A stretch of DNA of 18,384 bases, taken from Gemmatimonadota bacterium (GTDB taxonomy: Bacteria; GCA-2686955). The stretch is from assembly GCA_002686955.1 (NCBI GenBank), contig NYZA01000243.1, forward strand, positions 1-18,384. The letters run 5' to 3'. Below the pieces are notes generated by a model, which was not told where the DNA came from, searched no databases, and saw only the letters and a program-made list of their open reading frames with translations. How positions within the stretch are numbered: the first letter of the stretch is position 1; the number at the start of each line of letters is the position of its first letter. Below, one piece after another: positions 8,196 through 15,608 of this stretch. The translations under genes and the position numbers were made by a program.

Positions 8196-10439
8196 TTAGG
8201 GCGCGCTCCATGCCAGATCGTCGAGCGTGTGGCCGAGGTGCCAGAGGCTACGGCCTTTCACCTTGAGCATAGAGATACCCGATGCGCTGAACACGATCGG
8301 AAGATCTTCGCCGCCGGCGGTCGTGATCTCTTCGAGCACCGTGCCGACGCTGTCGTAGGCGGTGTAGGCGTAGCCGTCGCTGTACCCCGTGTTGCACGAT
8401 ACGAAGAGCTGAAGATCGTCGATCGGCGAGCCCCAGCGGATCCAATTGTTGGTCTCGTGCGTGAAAACGACGTTCGGAAGGCTGTGCGGAGGATACTGGC
8501 TGTTCCCATCGGCATTCCAGACCGTCCATCCAGGCGAGAAACTGACTCCCGGGACCTGGCCCGCGACCGGCGAGCCATCTTCGAGATCATCGAAATCGAT
8601 CACGATCGGAGGAAGGTCGCCTTTGAGGATTCGGAAGGCGTCGGAGTCGGCGACATGACCGGTGTACTCTCCGACCTCGGCCCTTAGCCAGTAGTAGCCG
8701 TCCGGAACCGAACCGTTCATCCATTCCGGTTTCGATATGCGTGCCGATCCGGTTTCGATCTCCAGGGGGCCCAAGGTATCGTTCGCGGGACCCCAGACGA
8801 GCCGGTCGATTCCGCCGTCCGGGGTGGCCATGAGCCACTCCTCGAAGAGCTCTTCCTGCTCGCCCTCGTTGGTCAAGGTCCAGTCGAAGTCGACGGGACC
8901 ACCGGCGCTCGGTACGCGAAGCGGATCGGTTGCGGGATCGATCGACACCAGGATTTGACCGCCGGCGCCGCCGAGGTAGTCCAGCGCCGCGACCACGTCG
9001 ATCCGTCCCATCCCGTATGTGTTGTCCTCTCCCGCCGAGCCGAGGTCGACGGCCGTATTGAGCAGCGCCTCCTTGAGCTCTTCGGGAGTGGCGTCAGGCC
9101 GCGCGCTCTTCAACAGAGCAACCGCACCCGCAACGTGGGGAGAGGCCATCGACGTTCCCGAGAGGGTTCCGTAGCCGCCGCCGTCGACCGAAGATCTGAC
9201 ATCGTCGCCGCGAGCGGTAACCTCGGGTTTGATCGTTGCGTTGTCGCAGCCGGAAGGACCTCGGCTCGAAAAGGAGGCGATGTCGTTGCTGCCGGAAAGA
9301 AGCGCACCGACCGAGAACACTGTCGTCGCGCCGGCGATACGATCGGCCGGCGTGCGAAGCGTCTTCGATCCCGGTCCTTCATTGCCGGCGGCGAAGACGA
9401 CTGCGGCTCCGGCTGCCTCACAATTGTCGATCGAATTCCAAAATGTGTTGTCGCAATGGGGCACACCGTGCCAAATCGGCGAGATCCCCCACGAGTTGTT
9501 CACGACCGCCGGAACATCGTCGCTGGTGAAGGGGTCGCCATCGGGATCGGCGAACCACTCGAACGACAGGATCGCATCGGCGATTGTTCGCTCGATGCTG
9601 ACTCGATCGATCACGGCGGCCGCGATCCACTCGGCTCCGGGAGCCATGCCGATCTGGTTGGTACCCTCGGAGCCGCACATCGTTCCCAGAGTATGGGTAC
9701 CGTGGCTGACCCAACCGAACTCCACCGGGAAGGTCGTGTTGGTCACGGGATCGAACCAGCACTGGGACGCCGGCTTTCTGAGCCCCAAGTAGCGGCTCGC
9801 GAAGGCGGGATGGTCGCCGTCGGCACCGGTATCCATGTCGGCGACGATCGCGCCCGTTCCGTCGAAACCCAATGCCCAGAGCTCAGGGGCGCGGGTCGAG
9901 GAGATCCCCTCCTCCACTCCCAGCGCGGCCGGCGGGGTCGAGCCGGTGGCCTGGTCCACGTCGAGGTTTCGATCGTCGACTTTCATCTCCTCGATCGGAT
10001 CGATCAGTGAAATCGGATAGTCCGGGTAGACGATCTCTACATCGGTCCGGTTCGCGATCGACCGCAGAGTGCGCTCGGTCGCCGTGACGATGACCCCGTT
10101 GGTGATCCAAAGGGGTCGATAATCGGTCACTTCGTCGGCCAGCAGTTGCAGATTCAACCAGTTCACTAGATCCTGCTGGCGGCTTCGTGAGAGTGTCCTC
10201 AGGCGGGTCACCGCCTCGATGTGGCGCTGGTGCATGTTCCTGTCGTTCGAGCGCATCTCTTCCACGAATCCCGCCTTGTCGAACTGATCGGGAAGCATGA
10301 CGATGGCCCGCACGAGATCGTCCGCGTTCGCTCCCCGCATCTGCTCCTCGAGATCGGGACTCAGGATGCCGGCGGACGCGTTGCTCGAAAACGCCGCGGC
10401 AAGAGCGGTCAGGGCGAAGGGTGTGAGAGTTCGTGACAT
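8196..10439 (-). CDS. Secreted subtilisin-like serine protease (S8) with extra C-terminal beta domain
   Basis: Paralog of the downstream protease, 747 residues. Sec signal peptide 1-23 (ending NASA before GILS), I9-type propeptide ~24-145, and S8 catalytic domain ~180-490 with D203 (DMDTG), H246 (SHGTHTLGT), N353 (AAGNEGPG) and S430 (SGTSMASPHVAG). The catalytic domain is nearly collinear with the paralog: one residue is missing before the His motif (GWVSHG here, AWWGSHG there). After a shared ~110-residue beta module ending in KGD, it carries ~130 further residues absent from the paralog. That part starts with VIDFDDLEDGSPV, contains SLPNVVF and ends LDDLAWSAP; it looks like a jelly-roll or lectin-like adhesion domain, though this is inference. 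The ATG has AGGA about 8 nt upstream. The gene is divergent from ackA across 178 bp. Confidence 0.93.
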   Translation of the reverse strand: MSRTLTPFALTALAAAFSSNASAGILSPDLEEQMRGANADDLVRAIVMLPDQFDKAGFVEEMRSNDRNMHQRHIEAVTRLRTLSRSRQQDLVNWLNLQLLADEVTDYRPLWITNGVIVTATERTLRSIANRTDVEIVYPDYPISLIDPIEEMKVDDRNLDVDQATGSTPPAALGVEEGISSTRAPELWALGFDGTGAIVADMDTGADGDHPAFASRYLGLRKPASQCWFDPVTNTTFPVEFGWVSHGTHTLGTMCGSEGTNQIGMAPGAEWIAAAVIDRVSIERTIADAILSFEWFADPDGDPFTSDDVPAVVNNSWGISPIWHGVPHCDNTFWNSIDNCEAAGAAVVFAAGNEGPGSKTLRTPADRIAGATTVFSVGALLSGSNDIASFSSRGPSGCDNATIKPEVTARGDDVRSSVDGGGYGTLSGTSMASPHVAGAVALLKSARPDATPEELKEALLNTAVDLGSAGEDNTYGMGRIDVVAALDYLGGAGGQILVSIDPATDPLRVPSAGGPVDFDWTLTNEGEQEELFEEWLMATPDGGIDRLVWGPANDTLGPLEIETGSARISKPEWMNGSVPDGYYWLRAEVGEYTGHVADSDAFRILKGDLPPIVIDFDDLEDGSPVAGQVPGVSFSPGWTVWNADGNSQYPPHSLPNVVFTHETNNWIRWGSPIDDLQLFVSCNTGYSDGYAYTAYDSVGTVLEEITTAGGEDLPIVFSASGISMLKVKGRSLWHLGHTLDDLAWSAP
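8967..9914 (-). repeat. Duplicated protease catalytic segment, copy 2
   Basis: Partner of the segment at 6603-7553, same orientation, inside the longer protease gene. Divergence is spread mostly over synonymous positions. Recombination between the copies would delete about 2.4 kb and fuse the two genes in frame. Confidence 0.8.
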
Positions 10440-10617
10440 CGATGTATCCTAGGGAGATGGCTTCTGGCCGACCACCGCTCATCGTATGGGGATCGAGCGC
10501 GACGGCGGTCAATGAACAGGTCAGGGCGTTGCAAGTTGGTGTAATGATAACCCAAGAATCGGGGGGCTCCTCCAATATCTCGCGGGTCTTTCGGCCCCGC
10601 GAAACAAAGAGTACGCA
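10440..10617. promoter_or_regulatory. Divergent intergenic region (protease operon / ackA operon)
   Basis: This 178-bp gap must hold the promoters for both divergent units. A TTGCAA (10529-10534) and an AT-rich GTAATGATAA (10541-10550) are present but not at a canonical 17-bp spacing, so no sigma-70 promoter is claimed. The ackA-proximal end contains a stable hairpin (10580-10602). Confidence 0.4.
10580..10602 (+). other. Leader stem-loop 15 nt upstream of ackA
   Basis: TCGCGGG (10580-10586) pairs perfectly with CCCGCGA (10596-10602) around a 9-nt loop TCTTTCGGC. It ends 15 nt before the ackA ATG, just upstream of the GAG-type ribosome binding site, and would lie in the 5' leader. No T-tract follows, so it is more likely a leader structure than a terminator. 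Confidence 0.45.
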
Positions 10618-12054
10618 ATGCGAATCCTGGTGCTCAATTCCGGCAGCTCTTCCGTCAAATTCCAGATCCTCGATATGGAGGACCAGTCGGTTCTTCTGAA
10701 AGGGATCGTGGAGCGCATCGGGTCGACGAGGGCGGTTCTCTCCTATCAGCCCTCGGAAGGCCACAAGATTAGCGATGTGCGTGAGGTGCTCGACCAAGAC
10801 GCCGCGCTTCGATTGATCGTTCAGACCATTACGAAACCGGAGCTCGGTGTTATCGCGAGCACCGATGAGCTCGATGGCGTCGGCCACAGGGTCGTGCACG
10901 GGGGCGAGGAGTTTTCCGAATCGGTCGAGATCGACGAGCGGGTCACGGAGGCGATCGCCCGCTGCGCGCAATTCGCGCCTCTTCACAATCCACCGAATCT
11001 CAGAGGAATCGAAGTCTGTCGGAATCTGATGCCGGGTACGCCTCAGGTGGCGGTCTTCGACACTGCGTTTCACAATCAGATGCCGGCACGGGCCTACCTC
11101 TACGGTCTGCCGCTCTCGCTCTATAGACTCTTGGGCATTCGGCGCTACGGTTTTCACGGCACTTCGCACAAATATGTCGCTGGAAGGGCGGCGGAGCTTC
11201 TTGGGCGGCCGCTCGACGGATCGAAGCTCATCACTTGCCATCTCGGAAACGGAGCGAGTATCTCGGCGATCGAAGCGGGAGTATCGATCGATACTAGCAT
11301 GGGGTTCACTCCGCTCGAGGGCCTGGTCATGGGGACGCGGTGCGGCGACATCGATCCGGCCATCGTCTCCTATCTGATGCAATCGGAGAAGCTCTCGGCT
11401 CGCGAAGTCGAAGCGCTGATGAACGAGCAGTCGGGGCTACTCGGACTGACCGAAACCACCAACGATATTCGTGAAATCCTCGAGGAATCGGAACGCGGGA
11501 GTCAGGCCCACGTCCTCGCGCTTTCGGTCTACACCTATCGAGTGAAGAAATACATCGGTGCGTACCTGTCCGCGTTGGGTGGCACCGATGCGATCGTGTT
11601 CACCGGGGGCGTGGGTGAGAACGCTCCGGCGGTCAGGGCGATGATCCTGGATGGCTTCGAATACTGCGGCATCGAGATCGACTCGGAGCTCAACGAGAAG
11701 AACGAACCGATCGTTTCGATCGGGACGCCCGCGGTGCTGATCGTTCCTACCAACGAGGAGCTTGCAATCGCTCAGGATACGCTTCGAGTTCTGCGCGAGG
11801 CGAGCGCGAACGCGGGGGAAGTGGGCGGCGCCGAACGCGCGAGAGAGGAGATCGCGCGGATCACACCGAATCAGAAGGCGCAGCTGATTCTGCTCTGGGC
11901 GAGCAACCCCGACGACTCACTCGCCGAGGTGGCACGGAAGTTCAACAATCGATTCCAATCGAGCTTCTCGGCCGAAGCGATCGGGACCTTCCTGTCTGAG
12001 ATCGGGCTGCTCGATGCAGAGGCACCGAAGGAAGAGGACAGTATTCATGTCTGA
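10618..12054 (+). CDS. ackA: Acetate kinase with a C-terminal helical extension
   Basis: Catalyses acetate + ATP to acetyl phosphate + ADP, reversibly; with phosphotransacetylase this gives ATP from acetyl-CoA in the cytoplasm. Residues 1-395 are a complete ASKHA-fold acetate kinase. Visible conserved residues, by analogy with the Methanosarcina enzyme, are N7, S10, S12 and K14 (NSGSSSVKF), R91 (GHRVVHGGE), H123, D148 (VFDTAFH), H180 (GFHGTSH), R241 (MGTRCGDIDP), the GGVGENA loop and E381 (PTNEEL). Usual length is ~400; this protein is 478. The extra ~75 residues (about 402-478) are predicted mostly helical (REEIARITPNQKAQLILLWA, then SLAEVARKFNNRF, then AEAIGTFLSEIGLLD) with the look of a small HTH-like or interaction domain. 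The next gene starts 8 nt before this stop, so translation is coupled. No pta is present in the window. Confidence 0.95.
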   Translation: MRILVLNSGSSSVKFQILDMEDQSVLLKGIVERIGSTRAVLSYQPSEGHKISDVREVLDQDAALRLIVQTITKPELGVIASTDELDGVGHRVVHGGEEFSESVEIDERVTEAIARCAQFAPLHNPPNLRGIEVCRNLMPGTPQVAVFDTAFHNQMPARAYLYGLPLSLYRLLGIRRYGFHGTSHKYVAGRAAELLGRPLDGSKLITCHLGNGASISAIEAGVSIDTSMGFTPLEGLVMGTRCGDIDPAIVSYLMQSEKLSAREVEALMNEQSGLLGLTETTNDIREILEESERGSQAHVLALSVYTYRVKKYIGAYLSALGGTDAIVFTGGVGENAPAVRAMILDGFEYCGIEIDSELNEKNEPIVSIGTPAVLIVPTNEELAIAQDTLRVLREASANAGEVGGAERAREEIARITPNQKAQLILLWASNPDDSLAEVARKFNNRFQSSFSAEAIGTFLSEIGLLDAEAPKEEDSIHV

Positions 12055-12541
12055 GCTCAAAAAGGACGAGGTGGGTTGGGTGCTCTCGCGCATCTGGCTG
12101 GATGCACTCGAAGAGACAGCGCGCGATTTTCACGGCAATTGGCCGAAGATGTTCTGTTCGAGAGCGTACGAGCATGCGACCGACACCTGGATGAAGGTGA
12201 TGGCCAACGAGTACGATCTCGATGCGCGGCCGGAAACCACGATCGTGGGGGCGTTGGGCAGCTATGTCGATCTTGGGGTCAAGGCAGGGCTCTTCACGAG
12301 TCATTCCGATTTCAGAATCGAGGCTCTGAGCCCGAACAAGACAGAGGTAACGGTCTTCGAATGTCCTTATCGAAAGCCCTGTATGGACCTGATCGAGAGC
12401 GGTTTTTCCGTCAGCGATCTCACCTGCGCTCGCATCGGGTGTTTTCGCGCGGCGGTGAAGAGCATTTCGGGCGTCGAGTGCGACTACGAGGTGACGAGAT
12501 TCAGCAGCGAAGCCTGTGAAGGTTTCGTGGAGCGGATCTAG
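12047..12541 (+). CDS. Cysteine-rich V4R / ATC-hydrolase-like small protein
   Basis: Cytoplasmic protein of 164 residues with no signal peptide. The C-terminal half has a layout seen in V4R (4-vinyl-reductase, hydrocarbon-binding) and L-2-amino-thiazoline-4-carboxylate hydrolase-like domains: VTVFECPYRKPC, a downstream C-x4-C (C127, C132) in a helix, and a final SSEACEGFVERI that matches the C-x-F ending. Cysteines are C37, C106, C112, C127, C132, C145 and C157. Such domains bind small molecules or metal, and in V4R proteins act as sensors. No catalytic assignment is made. The ATG at 12047 overlaps the ackA stop by 8 nt and has AAGAGGA 8 nt upstream; an in-frame ATG at 12014 inside ackA is less likely. 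The HEAT-repeat gene follows after 5 nt. Confidence 0.8.
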   Translation: MSELKKDEVGWVLSRIWLDALEETARDFHGNWPKMFCSRAYEHATDTWMKVMANEYDLDARPETTIVGALGSYVDLGVKAGLFTSHSDFRIEALSPNKTEVTVFECPYRKPCMDLIESGFSVSDLTCARIGCFRAAVKSISGVECDYEVTRFSSEACEGFVERI

Positions 12542-12546
12542 AGCCC

Positions 12547-14382
12547 ATGAGTGCTACGAACAACGATATTTCTCATCGTATCGAGGATGCGGTCGACTGG
12601 CGCGGTCGACGGCGGGCCGCGATCGAGCTGGGCTGGGAAAAGCCGGCGGGAGCATATGGACTGCTCGTTCGACTTCTGCGCGATCAGGTGCTCGAGGTTC
12701 GACAGGCGGCGGTCTTCTCTCTGGGACGACTCGGCGATTATCGCGCGATCCGAGAGCTGACGGTGCCGAAGATCCTCTCGTCGAAGGAACCGGTCATGCG
12801 ACTGGCGGCCACCGGAGCGATCGGCGAGCTGGGCGGCATGGAGGTGGTCCCGCCGCTCGCCGAGAAGCTCTCCGATCCCGAATGGACGGTGCGCCTCAGA
12901 GCTGACGAGATCGTGACCGAAAAGCTCTCGGCGCTCAGTCGATCGGTCGACGGCGACACGGTGCAGATGCTGATACGACTGCTCGACCTGGAGCACAAGG
13001 AGGTCCGCAAGACGATCATCGCCACGATCAGCAAGATCGGCAACCTCGACTACGATCAAATCTTCCGTGCACTCAAGGGGGGCAGTCCGCGGATTCAGAC
13101 TGGACTGATCGAGATTCTCGGGAACATCGGCTACGGCGGATTCACGCCGGTCTTGCTGGAGCATCTCGGGCAGGGCAGCCGCTTCCATCAGATCGCGAGC
13201 GCCAGAGCTCTGGGTAGGATCAGAAGTGTGAGCGCGATCGAAGGCTTGGTTGCCGCCCTGGATTCCTATCATCAAGAGGTTGCGCTGGAGGTGAGCGCGG
13301 CGCTCGTGGAGATCGGTGATCCCTCCGTCGACACCCTGCTCGAGGCTCTGGCGCACACGACGAAGAAGCACTACCAGATTCACCTCATCCGCGGTCTCGG
13401 CAGAATCGGCGCACCACGCTCGATCCCCGCATTGATCGCGGCGTTGTCGAACAGCTACTCGTTGATTCGCAGATTCGCGGTGGAGGCGCTCTCCGCCTTC
13501 GACCCGGCCGATGTGATCGATCCTCTTCTCGAGCTCGTCAATCTCCGCGAAGTACCGATCGACGACATCATCAGCGATCTCGACAGCGACGACAACAAGG
13601 TCCGCTGGATCAGGGCGGTCCGTGCGCTCGGAGAGATCGGAAGCCATCGCGCCGTGCCGACACTGAAACGCTTGCTGTCCTTGGTAGATCACGGCAAGAT
13701 CCATGTTGAGATCGAAGATGCGCTCTGCAAGATCGGGTGTAGCTCGTGGGCGCGGGCCGGCGCGGTTCAAGTGCTCGAAAACCTGGGTGACAAGCGGGCA
13801 ATCGACGCAATTCTCAAGCTCGTTTCCGATGAATCGTACTACGTGCGTCATACGGCCGTAGTGGCGCTCAGACGTTTTCGCAGCGAACGGATCATTCCGG
13901 TTTTGCTCCGCGCGATGAGCAGCGATCGTCGGTACTTCGTACGGGCGCAGGCCGCCACTACCTTGGGAGGGCACTGGACCGACCGGGACGACATTTTCTT
14001 CGCTTGCATGAAGGCGGCCCAGGAAGATACGAGCTTCTCCGTAAGGGCCGATGCGCTGAGAGTGCTTGCAAGATACATGGATCGTCGTTCGCTGCCGGTT
14101 CTGCTGGAAGGGCTGGGCGACGAGCGATTCAGCGTGCGGGAGAACGCAGCTTATGCCCTCGAGAATCTCGGCCCGAGTGCTCTGCCCGAGGTGGCGGAAA
14201 AGCTGCGATCGAGTGACGAGATCGTGAGAATCCGCGCACTGAGAATTCTCGCGAAGATCCGCGACGCGAAAGCTCTCGAGCTGATCGAGGATGTCGCCGA
14301 TGGAAATAGCGACACTCAGGTTGTCGTGGTGGAAGCCAGGATGGCGGCTCGAAACCTGCGCCGGCGCCTCGACGAAGGATAG
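12547..14382 (+). CDS. HEAT-repeat protein
   Basis: Cytoplasmic solenoid protein of 611 residues built almost wholly of paired-helix HEAT/PBS-lyase-like repeats, roughly 15-18. The repeating signature is a VR.xA..ALG.(L/I)G segment followed by a helix with a proline-containing turn: EVRQAAVFSLGRLGD, MRLAATGAIGELGG, IQTGLIEILGNIGY, VRWIRAVRALGEIGS, VRHTAVVALRRF, VRENAAYALENLG. No catalytic motif, signal peptide or membrane helix is visible. Repeats of this kind act as protein-binding scaffolds or, in some cyanobacterial and archaeal proteins, as chromophore-lyase-like partners. Being the third gene of the ackA unit, 5 nt after the V4R-like gene, suggests a shared role, for example as scaffold for these two proteins. 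Its stop is 1 bp from the stop of the convergent aldo/keto reductase, leaving no space for a separate terminator. Confidence 0.92.
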   Translation: MSATNNDISHRIEDAVDWRGRRRAAIELGWEKPAGAYGLLVRLLRDQVLEVRQAAVFSLGRLGDYRAIRELTVPKILSSKEPVMRLAATGAIGELGGMEVVPPLAEKLSDPEWTVRLRADEIVTEKLSALSRSVDGDTVQMLIRLLDLEHKEVRKTIIATISKIGNLDYDQIFRALKGGSPRIQTGLIEILGNIGYGGFTPVLLEHLGQGSRFHQIASARALGRIRSVSAIEGLVAALDSYHQEVALEVSAALVEIGDPSVDTLLEALAHTTKKHYQIHLIRGLGRIGAPRSIPALIAALSNSYSLIRRFAVEALSAFDPADVIDPLLELVNLREVPIDDIISDLDSDDNKVRWIRAVRALGEIGSHRAVPTLKRLLSLVDHGKIHVEIEDALCKIGCSSWARAGAVQVLENLGDKRAIDAILKLVSDESYYVRHTAVVALRRFRSERIIPVLLRAMSSDRRYFVRAQAATTLGGHWTDRDDIFFACMKAAQEDTSFSVRADALRVLARYMDRRSLPVLLEGLGDERFSVRENAAYALENLGPSALPEVAEKLRSSDEIVRIRALRILAKIRDAKALELIEDVADGNSDTQVVVVEARMAARNLRRRLDEG

Positions 14383-14383
14383 G

Positions 14384-15592
14384 TCAGACGGCGGCGTCGC
14401 CGAGCAGATGGCGCGCCAGCGCCATCCGTGATGGAATGTCGATCCCGCGTGGGCACGCGGACCGCGCGCGAGCGAAATCCACTGAACCGCTGCCGCGCTC
14501 TTGGTCGCTCAATTCGGCGTAAAGCGTGCGCGCTCGCTCCGGCTCCCCGTAGCACTCGCTGTACATGAGATAGCGAAGTGTATCGGCGATACGAACCCCT
14601 CCACCCGCCTCCGGCTCGCAGAAGTGTGAGCACCCCAAGCAGTGAAGCGAAGCGTATTCCCGGTCGACGCGTCGAAGCTCCTGAATATCGTGCATGGAGA
14701 GCCGCACCGGCGACTTGGCCGCCGCGACATTCTCCGCGAGCTTGGCGGTGTTGTCGATATGGGAGCAGATGGAGCTGATCCGCTCATCGGCCCAGACCGC
14801 CTTCAGTTTGGCCTGTGGCAGTGTGAAGTTCTTCGAGGAGAAGCCAACGGCTTTCTCGCTCTTTTCCGGAACCGATTCGATGGTTTTCATCGCGATCAGG
14901 CCGATGCCCGATTCGATACAAGCATCGATCGCACGATTCAGCGCGAGATCACCGTATCGCGCAAAGCTGTAGCGGAACATGATCGCATCGATGCCGCCCA
15001 CCTTCGCGGCCTTCTCGAGGAGCTCCGCCACGCGATCACCGTGAGTCGAGAAACCGAAGAAGCGGGTCTTCCCACTCTTGCGCAGGGCTTCTCCCATTCG
15101 AATATAGTCCGGCTCCAATAGGGCGAGATCATCGATCTGATGCATGAAATACAGGTCGAGATGGTCAACCCTGAGCTCTTCGATACAGCGATCGAGCCCG
15201 GCTGTATAGGCTGCGACCGAGGGCCGACCGGCCGACTCCTTCGAAGTGAGCCAGATCTTGTCTCGGCCACCGATCTGCGGAAGGAAGTTGGCGATTCCGC
15301 GGTGAGAGGCGCCTTCGGCGTAGACCCGCGCGGTATCGAAGTAGTCGATCCCCTCGGCGAAGGCCCGGTGCAGAAGCTTGTCGTAAGTCGGATCGAACGA
15401 CTGTGCACAGCCCAAATTGAGGATTGGAACTTTGGCCCCAGTCCTTCCCAGCTTTCGCCTTGGGATATCGCGGGCGAGCTTTTCCGACCACAGGTCCTGC
15501 GCGCTCGCCTTCTGATCGGGAGCCGAAAGACCCACCGCGGCGCCAGCCAGCGTCACCGATTTCAGGAATCCTCGTCTCGATGATCGGTCCAT
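14384..15592 (-). CDS. Tat-exported aldo/keto reductase with C-terminal cysteine cluster
   Basis: Probable periplasmic oxidoreductase of the AKR family, 402 residues. A Tat signal (SSRRGFLKSV, residues 4-13, hydrophobic to ~30) precedes the TIM barrel (~45-300). The canonical AKR tetrad is intact: D86 (FDTARVY), Y91, K118 (LTSKE) and H151 (YFMHQID). The C-terminal ~90 residues hold C318-x2-C321-x3-C325, then C347 and C380 in ACPRGIDIP. This resembles the 4Fe-4S extension of iron-sulfur AKRs (C-x2-C-x2/3-C...CP.GIDIP), but the cysteines are more dispersed. An NAD(P)H enzyme exported through Tat is unusual; redox input from the adjacent membrane ferredoxin is an attractive idea but inference. 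ATG 15592 has AGAGGA upstream. It lies 16 bp after the polyferredoxin gene. Confidence 0.9.
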   Translation of the reverse strand: MDRSSRRGFLKSVTLAGAAVGLSAPDQKASAQDLWSEKLARDIPRRKLGRTGAKVPILNLGCAQSFDPTYDKLLHRAFAEGIDYFDTARVYAEGASHRGIANFLPQIGGRDKIWLTSKESAGRPSVAAYTAGLDRCIEELRVDHLDLYFMHQIDDLALLEPDYIRMGEALRKSGKTRFFGFSTHGDRVAELLEKAAKVGGIDAIMFRYSFARYGDLALNRAIDACIESGIGLIAMKTIESVPEKSEKAVGFSSKNFTLPQAKLKAVWADERISSICSHIDNTAKLAENVAAAKSPVRLSMHDIQELRRVDREYASLHCLGCSHFCEPEAGGGVRIADTLRYLMYSECYGEPERARTLYAELSDQERGSGSVDFARARSACPRGIDIPSRMALARHLLGDAAV

Positions 15593-15608
15593 GCTCGGTC
15601 CTCTCTAT

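Noticed and set aside
9883-11382. 499-codon minus-strand frame spanning the protease start and ackA
   Set aside because: It crosses the divergent intergenic region and lies antisense to ackA; no family features.
12538-13974. 478-codon minus-strand frame opposite the HEAT gene
   Set aside because: Shadow created by the periodic HEAT coding sequence; the plus strand shows regular repeats.
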